Numbered from the stretch's first letter, positions 42,879 through 52,939 are shown. The stretch: DNA of 64,000 nucleotides from Daejeonella rubra (GCF_900103545.1 NZ_FNHH01000002.1:124001-188000), one strand, 5' to 3'. Notes: generated by a model from the letters alone, not told the origin. Translations and numbers: made by a program.

Positions 42879-43097
42879 AGTTCAATGATTGGCCAATTCT
42901 CTTAAATATAGCCTGAAAAATTATGTTTTGGTAATTTCTTTTAATTATTAACAGATAATCATTGATTAGAATCTTTTATGTCCATTTTAATGATTTAATA
43001 CCTGAGTTATTAGCACGGCTATTTACAATTCAGGATAATTAGGTTGTAGATTCAATTATTAATCAGGAATTTATATCTTTAAAATAACGATTGCATT

Positions 43098-45836
43098 ATG
43101 AAGCTGTTCTATTCAAAAAAACTCATCATTATAGCTTCGCTGCTCATCATTGTAGCAGTGTTATATAAGTTAGCAATACCTGATCCTCAGGTCGACTATA
43201 ATACTCAGGTTAAACCAATCATTAATAAAAAGTGTATTTCATGCCATGGCGGAGTAAAGCAGGAAGCTGGATTTAGCTTGCTTTTTCAGGAAGAGGCTCT
43301 GGGTATAACAGAATCCGGAAAACCGGCAATACTGCCTGGAAATCCGGATGAAAGTGAACTTATAAAAAGGATATCGCATACAGATCCTGACGAAAGGATG
43401 CCCTACAAGCATGAAGCCCTTTCAGAGGAAGAAATAGATATTTTACGTCAATGGATTAAGGAAGGAGCAAAATGGGGCGAGCACTGGGCCTATATTTCAG
43501 TTAAGAAACAGGATGTTCCTGATTACAGCAGTAAATGGATAAGGAATGATGTTGATCAGTTTGTTTATCAAAAATTGGATGAAGAAAATCTAAAGCCTTC
43601 ATCTGAAGCTGACAAAGCAACATTGCTCAGGCGGCTTAGCCTTGATCTCATAGGTATGCCCGCTTCTGAACAGATAGCTGCAAAGTACCTTAAAGATAAT
43701 TCCGACAAGGCCTATGATAACCTTGTCAATGACTTGATGGCATCTTCCCGCTATGGAGAAAGGTGGACCAGCCTCTGGCTCGATCTTTCCCGTTATGCAG
43801 ATACAAGAGGTTATGAAGCAGACCGTGGAAGAAATATCTGGAAATACCGCGACTGGCTTATTAATGCTTTCAATACAGATAAACCTTATAATGACTTTTT
43901 AATAGAGCAGCTAGCGGGCGACCTGATGCCGGATCCTGATGATGCAAAATACATAGCTACCGCTTTTCATCGCAATACCATGACCAATGATGAAGGCGGA
44001 ACAGATAATGAAGAATTCAGAACTGCTGCAGTAATGGATAGGGTAAATACCACCTGGACTGCCTTAATGGGGACCACTTTTAACTGTGTTCAATGCCATA
44101 GTCACCCTTATGACCCTTTTAAAAGTGACGAATATTATAAATTCCTGGCCTTCTTTAATAACAGCCGTGATGAAGACACCCAGTCGGAATATCCGGTACT
44201 GCGCCAGTACAATACTGCGGATAGTTTAAAGTTCAGTCAATTGATCGGATGGTTAAGGAATAATGTTTCTGAAGCAGCAGCAAGAAAATATCATGTCTTT
44301 CTAAAAACCTGGCAGCCAACAATAAATTCCTTGCAATGTGATCAATTTGTGAACGGAGCACTGATCAGTAGCTGGTATGCCGGTTTGCGTAATAAGGGTA
44401 CCTGCCGACTGAAAAATGTAGTTCTGGAGAATAAAAACCAACTCATGTTTCGCTATAACAGCAATTATGATGGTGGTAAATGGTTTATTTACCTGGATAG
44501 TTTAAATGGGCAATTAGTAAAAACAATTCCACTGTCAAATACAAAGGGTCAATGGCAGATAATAAGTACCACGTTTCCGCAAATAAAGGGGAAACATAAT
44601 CTGTATTTTAAATATTATAGTCCTGCCATAAAAACAGCAGATGAAACTGGTGTACAGTTCGAGTGGTTTCAGTTTGATCAGAATTTTCCCGGTAAAGGCA
44701 AGCCCGGATTTGAACTTGCCTATAAAGATTTTAATTATTTAATGCAGGCAAAAGTGGATGCAACACCAATAATGTTTGAAAATAACGGAGATCAATACAG
44801 AGCTACCCATGTTTTTGAAAGAGGAAACTGGATGGTTAAAGGCAAGGCAGTTAAAGCTGATGTTCCTGATATTATGAATCCGCTACCACCAAATGTGCCG
44901 AGAAACAGGTTGGGGATGGCACTTTGGTTGACTGACAAGAAAAATCCTTTGGTTGCCCGTACAATGGTCAATCGTTTATGGGAACAGTTATTTGGATATG
45001 GATTAGCTGAAACACTGGAAGATCTGGGAACCCAGGGTATTTCACCAACTCATAAGGAATTGCTGGATCATCTTTCATGGAAATTTATGAATGAATATAA
45101 CTGGAGTATCAAGCGACTGTTAAAAGAGATCGTAACATCCGCAACTTACAGACAAGATTCAAAAGTGAATGATGAGCTGATCAAAAAGGATCCGAATAAT
45201 AAATTTTATGCCCGAGGCTCGAGGGTTAGATTATCTGCTGAACAGCTGAGAGATCAGGGGCTTGAGGTAAGTAACCTATTGAGTAAGAAAATGTATGGCA
45301 AAAGTGTCATGCCATTTCAGCCAACAGGTATTTGGCGTTCTCCATACAACGGGGATGTTTGGAAGATGAGTGAAGCTGAGGATCAGTTTAGAAGAGCACT
45401 TTATACCTATTTAAAGCGAACAGCACCTTACCCTTCAATGATCACATTTGATGGAGGTGCCAGAGAAGTTTGTATCCCAAGAAGAATAAGAACCAATACT
45501 CCTTTGCAGGCATTAACATCATTAAATGATTCTACTTCTCATGTTATTGCCAGAAACCTTGCGTACCGGATGCAGAAAACAGGTGGTAAAGAAGCCAATA
45601 AGCAGATACAGAAGGGCTATGAAATTATGATGTATAAGCCCATCTCGCCAGTCAGGCAAAAGGCTCTTGTAGATCTGTATAATGCAGCATTGAATAAATT
45701 TAAAAAGGATCATAAGGCAGTTAATGAAATTGTAGGCCTTAAGGACAAAGAAAAAGGCAGCAATGCAGAAACAGCAGCTATGGTAGTTGTTGCAGGGGCT
45801 ATGTTGAACATGGATGAGTGGCTGAATAAAAATTAG
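43098..45836 (+). CDS. Planctomycete-type cytochrome c/DUF1549/CBM6-like/DUF1553 protein
   Basis: A 912-residue protein with an N-terminal membrane anchor or signal (LIIIASLLIIVAVLYKLAIP). It has a planctomycete cytochrome c domain with haem motif C46-ISCH, then a DUF1549 domain (about 135-340) with a second CxxCH at 330-334 (CVQCHSHPYDPF). A CBM6-like insert follows at about 430-530 (FRYNSNYDGGKWFIYLDS ... IKGKHNLYFKYY). The DUF1553 (PSD1) domain closes the protein (about 600-870), with LARTMVNRLWEQLFGYGL-like and NTPLQALTSLND motifs. The family is linked to extracytoplasmic carbohydrate use, but its reaction is not established. It is first of a five-gene plus-strand cluster. Confidence 0.87.
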   Translation: MKLFYSKKLIIIASLLIIVAVLYKLAIPDPQVDYNTQVKPIINKKCISCHGGVKQEAGFSLLFQEEALGITESGKPAILPGNPDESELIKRISHTDPDERMPYKHEALSEEEIDILRQWIKEGAKWGEHWAYISVKKQDVPDYSSKWIRNDVDQFVYQKLDEENLKPSSEADKATLLRRLSLDLIGMPASEQIAAKYLKDNSDKAYDNLVNDLMASSRYGERWTSLWLDLSRYADTRGYEADRGRNIWKYRDWLINAFNTDKPYNDFLIEQLAGDLMPDPDDAKYIATAFHRNTMTNDEGGTDNEEFRTAAVMDRVNTTWTALMGTTFNCVQCHSHPYDPFKSDEYYKFLAFFNNSRDEDTQSEYPVLRQYNTADSLKFSQLIGWLRNNVSEAAARKYHVFLKTWQPTINSLQCDQFVNGALISSWYAGLRNKGTCRLKNVVLENKNQLMFRYNSNYDGGKWFIYLDSLNGQLVKTIPLSNTKGQWQIISTTFPQIKGKHNLYFKYYSPAIKTADETGVQFEWFQFDQNFPGKGKPGFELAYKDFNYLMQAKVDATPIMFENNGDQYRATHVFERGNWMVKGKAVKADVPDIMNPLPPNVPRNRLGMALWLTDKKNPLVARTMVNRLWEQLFGYGLAETLEDLGTQGISPTHKELLDHLSWKFMNEYNWSIKRLLKEIVTSATYRQDSKVNDELIKKDPNNKFYARGSRVRLSAEQLRDQGLEVSNLLSKKMYGKSVMPFQPTGIWRSPYNGDVWKMSEAEDQFRRALYTYLKRTAPYPSMITFDGGAREVCIPRRIRTNTPLQALTSLNDSTSHVIARNLAYRMQKTGGKEANKQIQKGYEIMMYKPISPVRQKALVDLYNAALNKFKKDHKAVNEIVGLKDKEKGSNAETAAMVVVAGAMLNMDEWLNKN

Positions 45837-45941
45837 TTTTATGCTTTCTCCTGATTTCAGGCTGATGCTGGTATGGTCGCACAAAGAGGTAAATATTGAC
45901 ATTTATGCTATCATTTATTTGAGGCAAAATCATTTTCGATA

Positions 45942-47447
45942 ATGAAGAATGAAATTTTAATTCAACGGTTATTAAAGGAGGCTGAACAAGCAGCTCTGCA
46001 ACAGCATACAAGGCGGCATTTTCTGAAAGAAAGTGCGATGGGCTTTGGTGCTTTGGCCTTAGGGTCATTGCTGGGTAGTTGCGGGACCAATTCATCAGAA
46101 GCATCCAGTAGTTTGTTTGATGCATCGAATCCGCTGGCACCCCGGTCTCCGATGTTCCCGGGTAAAGCTAAATCTGTCATTTATTTACACATGGCAGGCG
46201 CACCTTCCCAGCTGGAGTTATTTAGTTATAAGCCTGAACTGGCTAAGCTGGATGGTCAGGATTGCCCGCAGTCACTCCTGGAAGGTAAAAAATTTGCATT
46301 CATTCGTGGTGTACCGAAGATGCTTGGTCCACAAGCTAAATTTAAACAATATGGCCAGAGTGGTTTATGGTTATCTGATAATTTACCCCATCTGTCAACA
46401 GTAGCAGATGAAATTGCTATGCTCAATGCAGTAACGACAGATCAGTTTAATCATGCGCCGGCGCAATTATTAATGCAGACCGGTTCTGCAAGATTAGGCC
46501 GGCCCAGCATCGGTTCATGGGTAACCTATGGGATGGGATCTGAGAATAAAAATTTACCGGGCTTTGTTGTTTTAACCTCAGGTGGTAATAATCCTGATGC
46601 TGGGAAAAGCGTTTGGGGCAGCGGATTTTTACCAAGTGTGTACCAGGGAGTACAGTGCAGGGGAGAGGGTGATCCGGTTTTATTTATTAAGGATCCGGAT
46701 GGGATGGATAGAGACTTGCGTAAAGCTTCAATTGATGCGATCAATAAAATAAATCATGATCAGTACGCGGAGTACCAGGATCCTGAAATACTTTCCCGGA
46801 TCGCACAATATGAAATGGCCTATAAGATGCAGATATCTGTACCTGAGGTGATGAATATCAATGATGAACCGGCTTATATTCATGAGATGTATGGAACAGA
46901 ACCAGGTAAAACCAGTTTCGCAAACAATGTATTGCTGGCAAGAAAGCTCGTGGAAAAAGGTGTCCGCTATATTCAGCTTTTTGACTGGGGCTGGGATACA
47001 CATGGAAATTCTGCCAGTGGTTCTGTTGATATTGGTTTGGTAAATAAATGCCGAAGCGTTGACAAGCCGATAACAGCATTAATACTCGATCTGAAACAAA
47101 GAGGATTACTTGATGAAACTTTGATCGTTTGGGGTGCAGAATTTGGAAGAACACCCATGCAGGAAAATCGCGAAGGTAAAGATATGCCTTATAAAGGCAG
47201 AGATCACCATGCCGGAGCATTCAATATGTGGATGGCAGGCGGCGGAATTAAAGGAGGAACTTCTTATGGTGAAACTGATGAGATCGGCTATGATATAGTG
47301 AGCGGAAAGACTGAAGCATTTGATATTCAGGCTACTATATTAAATCAGCTGGGCTTTGATCATGAGAAATTAACATACGAGTCTCAAGGGCGTCCATTCC
47401 GTTTAACAGATGTGGGAGGTAAAGTGATAACAGATATTATTTCTTAG
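45942..47447 (+). CDS. DUF1501 protein with Tat-type signal
   Basis: A 501-residue protein of the DUF1501 family (alkaline-phosphatase-like fold). It carries a twin-arginine signal RRHFLKESAMGFGALALGS at about residue 24, followed by GSCG, a possible lipobox. Family stretches are VIYLHMAGAPSQLELF, NAVTTDQFNHAPAQLLMQTG, RYIQLFDWGWDTHGN and IVWGAEFGRTPMQ. DUF1501 genes nearly always follow DUF1553 genes, as here (105 bases apart). The two probably act together outside the cytoplasm. The enzymatic activity is unknown; sulfatase-like hydrolysis is a guess from the fold. Confidence 0.88.
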   Translation: MKNEILIQRLLKEAEQAALQQHTRRHFLKESAMGFGALALGSLLGSCGTNSSEASSSLFDASNPLAPRSPMFPGKAKSVIYLHMAGAPSQLELFSYKPELAKLDGQDCPQSLLEGKKFAFIRGVPKMLGPQAKFKQYGQSGLWLSDNLPHLSTVADEIAMLNAVTTDQFNHAPAQLLMQTGSARLGRPSIGSWVTYGMGSENKNLPGFVVLTSGGNNPDAGKSVWGSGFLPSVYQGVQCRGEGDPVLFIKDPDGMDRDLRKASIDAINKINHDQYAEYQDPEILSRIAQYEMAYKMQISVPEVMNINDEPAYIHEMYGTEPGKTSFANNVLLARKLVEKGVRYIQLFDWGWDTHGNSASGSVDIGLVNKCRSVDKPITALILDLKQRGLLDETLIVWGAEFGRTPMQENREGKDMPYKGRDHHAGAFNMWMAGGGIKGGTSYGETDEIGYDIVSGKTEAFDIQATILNQLGFDHEKLTYESQGRPFRLTDVGGKVITDIIS

Positions 47448-47475
47448 AAATTCAGTTCGATCCCTTAACAATATT

Positions 47476-48411
47476 ATGAAACAAGATAGAAGAGAATTTA
47501 TTAAGACCTCTGCAGCCGGTTCTGCTGCATTATTATTATCCTCAATGGAATCATTCGCGAATCAGACTGAACCAATGCCTGAGACCAATAAAAATTATGC
47601 ATTAAAGATCTTAGCTACCAGCTGGGGTTTTGTGGGAACGATGGATGCATTTTGCGCTAAAGTGAAGAAAGAAGGGTATGATGGGATAGAGTTATGGTGG
47701 CCAACAGATAATAAAAAGGCTCAGGATGATATTTTTGCCGCCTTGAAAAAGTACGATCTTGAAATCGGCTTCTTATGCGGCGGATCCCAGGTAAACCCAC
47801 AGGAACATCTTGCATTCTACAAGAAAATGATTGATGCGGCAGCCAGACAAAATATCCAAAGGCCGTTGTATATTAACAACCATTCAGGAAGAGATCATTT
47901 TAGTTTTGATGACAACAAGAAGTTCATAGAACATACTCAGGCACTTGCCAAAGAAACCGGAATCCTGATCTGTCATGAAACTCACAGAGGGAGAATGTTA
48001 TTTGCAGCTCATATCACAAGAAAGTTCATCGAAAGCTTCCCTGAATTGCGTTTAACATTAGATATTTCGCATTGGTGCAATGTTCATGAAAGTTTATTGG
48101 CCGATCAGAAAGAAACTGTTGAAATGGCTTTGAGCAGAACAGATCATATTCATGCCAGAATAGGGCACCCGGAAGGTCCGCAGGTGAATGACCCCCGCGC
48201 ACCTGAATGGGAGCCGGTAGTCAGGCAGCATTTTGAATGGTGGGATAAGATTGTGGAGAGAAAGAAGAAGAATGGAGAGGTAGTAACCATACTTACCGAA
48301 TTTGGACCACCTGATTATATGCCCACTTTGCCTTATACAAAACAACCTTTAGGAGATCAATGGGCTATAAATGTACATATGATGCACCTGCTCAGAAAAA
48401 GATATTCCTGA
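47476..48411 (+). CDS. Exported TIM-barrel sugar isomerase/epimerase-like protein
   Basis: A 311-residue AP-endonuclease-2/xylose-isomerase-like TIM barrel behind a Tat-type signal (DRREFIKTSAAGSAALLLS). Candidate metal ligands are Glu in ICHETHRGR (about 172), Asp in LTLDISHWCNV, His in HARIGHPEG and Glu in ILTEFG near the C-terminus. It starts 28 bases after the DUF1501 stop. It may isomerise or epimerise a sugar released in the periplasm, but the substrate is unknown. Confidence 0.85.
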   Translation: MKQDRREFIKTSAAGSAALLLSSMESFANQTEPMPETNKNYALKILATSWGFVGTMDAFCAKVKKEGYDGIELWWPTDNKKAQDDIFAALKKYDLEIGFLCGGSQVNPQEHLAFYKKMIDAAARQNIQRPLYINNHSGRDHFSFDDNKKFIEHTQALAKETGILICHETHRGRMLFAAHITRKFIESFPELRLTLDISHWCNVHESLLADQKETVEMALSRTDHIHARIGHPEGPQVNDPRAPEWEPVVRQHFEWWDKIVERKKKNGEVVTILTEFGPPDYMPTLPYTKQPLGDQWAINVHMMHLLRKRYS

Positions 48412-48429
48412 TCCTTTTATTCCTGCTGA

Positions 48430-49854
48430 ATGATTATTAGCTCTGTTATTTTAGAGAACATTACCGAATTTATTGGAAGGTTCCATCCTGTTCTGGTTCA
48501 CCTGCCGATTGGCGTATTATTAGTTGCTGCACTTTTTCAATGGTTATCCAGTAAGGAGAAATATCAATCCTTATCAATAGCAGTGAGCATTGCCTTATTC
48601 TGGGGAATGATCAGTGCTATTTTATCCTGCATCAGCGGTTATCTGCTTTCCAATTCCGGCGATTATGATGGGGACCTTATCTCTAATCACCAATGGTTTG
48701 GGATCGCTGTAGCCAATATTTCAATTCTTGCTTACGGCCTGAACAGAAGAAAGAAGGATAACATCTGGGTAACGGGACTGATGGTATTGCTGATCATTAT
48801 TACCGGGCACTTAGGCGGATCAATCACCCATGGTTCGGATTATCTTTTTAAGGCTTTTTCAAATAGTGATAGTAATGCTATCACAACAAAAAGGATACCT
48901 ATCCCTGATATTAATGAAGCTCTTGTGTACAATGATGTCATCAGGCCGATACTGACAGCCAAATGCTATAAATGCCATGGTCCTGATAAGCAAAAAGGTA
49001 AATTGAGACTGGATATGCCTGATCTGATCTTAAAAGGAGGGAAGGGGGGACTCGTTCTTGTAGGTGGCAAGGTTGATGAAAGTGAACTGATCAAAAGAAT
49101 CCTTCTTGCAAAAGATAGTGATGATCATATGCCTCCATTGGAGCAGCCGCAGCTGACAAAATCTGAGTTGGACCTATTGCATTGGTGGGTAAGCAGTGGT
49201 GCAGATTTTAATAAGAAAGTTAATGCACTCGTTCAAACTGATAAGATCAAACCTGTTTTACTTGCCTTACAATCAGAGGAAGTAAAAGAAGAGCTTAAGC
49301 TTTCAGATGTGCCTGCAGAGTCAGTTGAGATTGCAGATGCGGGTGCTATCAAACAATTGCAGGAAAGAGGTATTGCCTTAACGGCAGTTGCTCAGAACAG
49401 CAACTATTTGTTTGCAAATTTTGTGGCAGTAGAAGGTTTAACTGAAAAGGATCTGCAGTTACTGGATCCAATCAGGAAACAATTGATCTGGCTTAAATTG
49501 GGAGATTCGAACCTGAAAGATCAGATGCTTGGAAGTATTTCAGCTCTATCTTCACTTACCCGTTTATCTCTGGAGCGTACAGCAATAACTGATCAGGGAA
49601 TTGGGCAATTGAAAAATCTGGAAAAGCTGCAATACCTTAATTTGTTAGGAACAAAGGTAAGCGCAAAGGGATTGGAGCAGTTAAAGAGCTTGAAAGAACT
49701 AAGGCAAATATTCCTGTTCCAAACTTCAATAAAGCCTGAAGAAGCAGAACAGCTAAAAAAAATATTTCCTAAAGCCATGATCGATTTCGGAGGATATAAA
49801 TTACAGTTTCTGGAGAGTGATACCACTGAGTTAAAAGATCCAAAATTGAAATAG
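48430..49854 (+). CDS. DUF2231-cytochrome c-leucine-rich repeat membrane protein
   Basis: A 474-residue fusion. The N-terminal 140 residues are a DUF2231-type four-helix membrane domain (FIGRFHPVLVHLPIGVLLVAALF). A planctomycete-type cytochrome c domain follows with C179-YKCHG and the acidic-rich GKLRLDMPDL. The C-terminal 130 residues hold about four short leucine-rich repeats (LTRLSLERTAITDQGIGQL, LQYLNLLGTKVSAKGLEQL). It starts 18 bases after the TIM-barrel gene, so it is part of the cluster. The haem domain suggests electron transfer from an extracytoplasmic enzyme. Confidence 0.85.
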   Translation: MIISSVILENITEFIGRFHPVLVHLPIGVLLVAALFQWLSSKEKYQSLSIAVSIALFWGMISAILSCISGYLLSNSGDYDGDLISNHQWFGIAVANISILAYGLNRRKKDNIWVTGLMVLLIIITGHLGGSITHGSDYLFKAFSNSDSNAITTKRIPIPDINEALVYNDVIRPILTAKCYKCHGPDKQKGKLRLDMPDLILKGGKGGLVLVGGKVDESELIKRILLAKDSDDHMPPLEQPQLTKSELDLLHWWVSSGADFNKKVNALVQTDKIKPVLLALQSEEVKEELKLSDVPAESVEIADAGAIKQLQERGIALTAVAQNSNYLFANFVAVEGLTEKDLQLLDPIRKQLIWLKLGDSNLKDQMLGSISALSSLTRLSLERTAITDQGIGQLKNLEKLQYLNLLGTKVSAKGLEQLKSLKELRQIFLFQTSIKPEEAEQLKKIFPKAMIDFGGYKLQFLESDTTELKDPKLK

Positions 49855-49968
49855 GGGATAGACAGGGCGTTTAATTATTTAATATTTAATAAACATGAAT
49901 AACATTTTAAATTTTGAATTTTACATAAGTATTTTTACTATTTAGATTTATTCAGGCATTTTCAAATT

Positions 49969-50805
49969 ATGAAAAAAAATATCAAAGATCAATCAAGACG
50001 AATATTTATCAGGCAGATATCACTGGCTTCGGCCTTGCTGCTTAGCGGAAAGATCACAGATCTGTCTGCATCTGAAGTGTATGGATTAAAATCAAAAGTG
50101 AAGCTCAGGTTCGCTGTCGCCTCCGACTTTCATTATGGTCAGCCGGATACAGCCTTTGATGAAATGACGGAGAAGGTTATTAACCAGATCAACCTGTTTA
50201 ATAAAACCAATAAACTGAATTTTTGTCTAATAAATGGGGATATCATTCATAATGAAAAATCTTTTCTTCCATTGGTTAAGAAAAAAATAGATCAGCTTGA
50301 GGTACCTTATTTTGTCACCAGGGGAAATCATGACATGGTTAGCAGTGAATTCTGGAATGAGGTATGGAAAATGCCATTGAATCATAGCTTTGAGGCCAAA
50401 GATTCAGCATTTATTCTGGCTGATACCTCCAATGAGCAGGGAACTTATGTTTCTCCAGACTTGGTTTGGTTAGAGTCGAAGTTAGAGCAGTATAAAAGTA
50501 AAAAGAATGTGTTTTTGATCCTTCATATCCCTCAGGCAAAATGGACCAAACATGCCATTGATACTCCTGATTTTTTCACACTAATTAAAAAGTATCCAAA
50601 TATCCGCGCTGGTTTACATGGCCATGAGCATGATCAGGATGGTGTGAAGATGGCAGATAATATACCTTTCCTGTTTGATTCACATGTTGGAGGCAACTGG
50701 GGTACTCCATACAAAGGTTTCCGGGTTCTGGAGCTTCTGAATGATGGAACTTTAGTTACTTATATGATGAATCCAACTGAGAAATTAGCAGAAATGAAAT
50801 ATTGA
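49969..50805 (+). CDS. Exported metallophosphoesterase
   Basis: A 278-residue calcineurin-like phosphoesterase with a twin-arginine-like signal (SRRIFIRQISLASALLLSG). All five metal motifs are seen: VASDFHYG, INGDIIHN, RGNHDMV, LHIPQ and LHGHEHDQD. It lies 114 bases after the DUF2231 gene and is the last plus-strand gene of the cluster. The substrate (nucleotide, phosphodiester or sugar phosphate) is unknown. Confidence 0.87.
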   Translation: MKKNIKDQSRRIFIRQISLASALLLSGKITDLSASEVYGLKSKVKLRFAVASDFHYGQPDTAFDEMTEKVINQINLFNKTNKLNFCLINGDIIHNEKSFLPLVKKKIDQLEVPYFVTRGNHDMVSSEFWNEVWKMPLNHSFEAKDSAFILADTSNEQGTYVSPDLVWLESKLEQYKSKKNVFLILHIPQAKWTKHAIDTPDFFTLIKKYPNIRAGLHGHEHDQDGVKMADNIPFLFDSHVGGNWGTPYKGFRVLELLNDGTLVTYMMNPTEKLAEMKY

Positions 50806-50810
50806 TCTAA

Positions 50811-50847
50811 TACATCCGATGATCAATTCATCGGATGTATTTTTTTA
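50811..50847. terminator. Bidirectional terminator between convergent genes
   Basis: A perfect 12-base-pair stem (TACATCCGATGA at 50811-50822 with its complement at 50828-50839) has a T run on the plus side. It ends the metallophosphoesterase transcript and may also serve the TonB receptor on the other strand. Confidence 0.82.
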
Positions 50848-50851
50848 AAAT

Positions 50852-52939
50852 TTATAAAGTAAGTTTCATTCCGGCAAAGAAGTTGCGCGGAGCAGCAGCA
50901 TTGAAATATCTGCCACCAAAGGCGTTCAGATCATTCCCCAGACTGTAGGTTTCATCCAGCAGGTTATCTATTCCTGCAAAAACATCAATTACAGGCTTGC
51001 CCGGTTTACTGGTTCTCCATCCGGCTTTAAAATGTACCAGATCAAATGATTTTGAATAAACGCTATTTGCGTCATTCAAAGCAATTTTTGAAGTGTAATT
51101 GTGCTGAGCGAACAGGTAGAAATTCTTTTGGAACCGGAAATCCAGTCCGCTGATCACTACCGCCCTTGGTGTACCTGTCAGGCGGTTTCCTGAATAATCA
51201 CTGGTTCCATTTACATAATTCTGAAAGAAATACTTGCTCAATGTATAGCTGTTTTGTACTTGAAAGCCACTCAGGAATCCTTTGGACCCCGGTTCAATGA
51301 GCCAATAGCTGGCCTGAGTTTCCACACCTGTTTGACGAGTACCACCTGCATTTAAATAATATTCAGTATCATTTGCATTAACCCTGCGCACTATGGCATT
51401 CTCCAGTCTGTATTGGAAGATTGATGCATCCAGCCACAACCTGTCATTTCTGTTACGTAATCTGAAACCTGCTTCATAATTCCATCCGGTTTCTGATTCA
51501 ATATTGGCGTTAATTATATTATCAGATGCCCTCACCTCTGCGATCGTTGGAGGAGAGTAACCTCTGCTTACTGAGGTACGAAGCGCCAGATTATCAGAAA
51601 GTTTATAAGACAATGCGAAACGAGGCATTAACTCCGGATCGAATTTGCGCTCAAAGCGGGTGGCGTAAGTACGGATATCTTTTGAAAATTTATACTTATA
51701 ATAATTTAAGCTTGCAGCAACTTCTGCACTCAGTTTTTCTCCGATATTCGTTGAAAAACGGGTGAAATAAAAGAATTGGTTTGAAATAATATCATCCTGT
51801 GCCTGAAGGCTGCCCTGTACACCTCTGTTATTGTTATAATTGGCTATATCAGCTCCGGTACTTTGTAATTCGAGACCTGCGTTCCACTTCCAATTAATTG
51901 ATTTATCCTCATTTCCTGATAATTCCAGATAAGTACGTAGCCCGGCAGTATTTTCTTTGCGGATTTCATAATTAGTTATGAAAGGATTCAGGTAATCTGT
52001 TGTTGAACCGTAAAGAGCTACAACATGTCGCAGGTTGTCAATGATCTTTGCTTCATTTACAATTCCGGCATATAAGGTATTGTTTTCAATACGGGCTTTT
52101 TGTGCCACAGGACCAGCCGCAAATGCTGTTGACGGTCTCGCTGCCCTTGGGTTAGCCGTATATTGAGCGAGAGTTAATCCTCCTGGAGTTTTATATTCCA
52201 GATCTGAATAGAATGCCAGAACACGAAGTTGATTCTCCTCTGAATAATTCATCCGGTACATCACTTGTGCAAAGTTTCGGCTCATAGCACTATGCTCTCT
52301 GTATCCATCAGACCTCTGGTAAGAATGGTTGATATTCAGATATTGATTTTTGAATTTTTTCTGCAAAGCAATTTTTTCCTGGAATAAGCCATAAGAACCG
52401 CTGCTAATTCCTGCTGATGCCCATGAACTGTCAGAATGCTTGTCAACAGGGTTTAACAAGACAACGCCGCCTGAGTTCGCGCCGAATAAACTGCCATCCG
52501 GTCCTTTTAATACTTCAATATTATGAATGCTGTTTACATCAATAAGGTTCAGATAGGTATTGCCTCCTGCATCTGTTAATGGGAATTCATCCAGGTAAAC
52601 CTTCACATTTCTAACCCCGAATGGTGAACGTAATGAACTTCCACGAATAGATAAGCGGTAACTTCCCGGAGATCTCTCTTCCATTCTTATACCGGGGACT
52701 GAATTCAGAGCCGGAAGCATTGAAATGCCGGGTTGATCTCTAAGCTGCTTATTACTGATCAGGCTGACAGATGAAGGAACCCGAAGGATAGGTTGCTCAG
52801 AAAGATAGGCACGTATCACTATTTCTCCCACTTTCTGGACAGAATCTACCTTGCTTTGGGCAAAGCTGAAATTAACAAGGAGTATGAACAACAAGGAAAT
52901 TGTTATTCGCTTAGGTATTAAGTATCTGTGTAGGTCCAT
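50852..52939 (-). CDS. TonB-dependent receptor
   Basis: Outer-membrane receptor of 695 residues with a signal peptide (RITISLLFILLVNFSFAQ). The TonB-box/plug starts at VQKVGEIVIRAYLSEQPILRVPSS (about 35-58), with LRDQPGISMLPALNSVPGIRMEERSPG and the plug end VLKGPDGSLFGANSGGVVLL. A 22-strand-type barrel follows, ending in NFFAGMKLTL. The size and lack of a SusD partner point to a siderophore/vitamin/metal receptor rather than a SusC. It converges on the exported cluster. Confidence 0.93.
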   Translation of the reverse strand: MDLHRYLIPKRITISLLFILLVNFSFAQSKVDSVQKVGEIVIRAYLSEQPILRVPSSVSLISNKQLRDQPGISMLPALNSVPGIRMEERSPGSYRLSIRGSSLRSPFGVRNVKVYLDEFPLTDAGGNTYLNLIDVNSIHNIEVLKGPDGSLFGANSGGVVLLNPVDKHSDSSWASAGISSGSYGLFQEKIALQKKFKNQYLNINHSYQRSDGYREHSAMSRNFAQVMYRMNYSEENQLRVLAFYSDLEYKTPGGLTLAQYTANPRAARPSTAFAAGPVAQKARIENNTLYAGIVNEAKIIDNLRHVVALYGSTTDYLNPFITNYEIRKENTAGLRTYLELSGNEDKSINWKWNAGLELQSTGADIANYNNNRGVQGSLQAQDDIISNQFFYFTRFSTNIGEKLSAEVAASLNYYKYKFSKDIRTYATRFERKFDPELMPRFALSYKLSDNLALRTSVSRGYSPPTIAEVRASDNIINANIESETGWNYEAGFRLRNRNDRLWLDASIFQYRLENAIVRRVNANDTEYYLNAGGTRQTGVETQASYWLIEPGSKGFLSGFQVQNSYTLSKYFFQNYVNGTSDYSGNRLTGTPRAVVISGLDFRFQKNFYLFAQHNYTSKIALNDANSVYSKSFDLVHFKAGWRTSKPGKPVIDVFAGIDNLLDETYSLGNDLNAFGGRYFNAAAPRNFFAGMKLTL

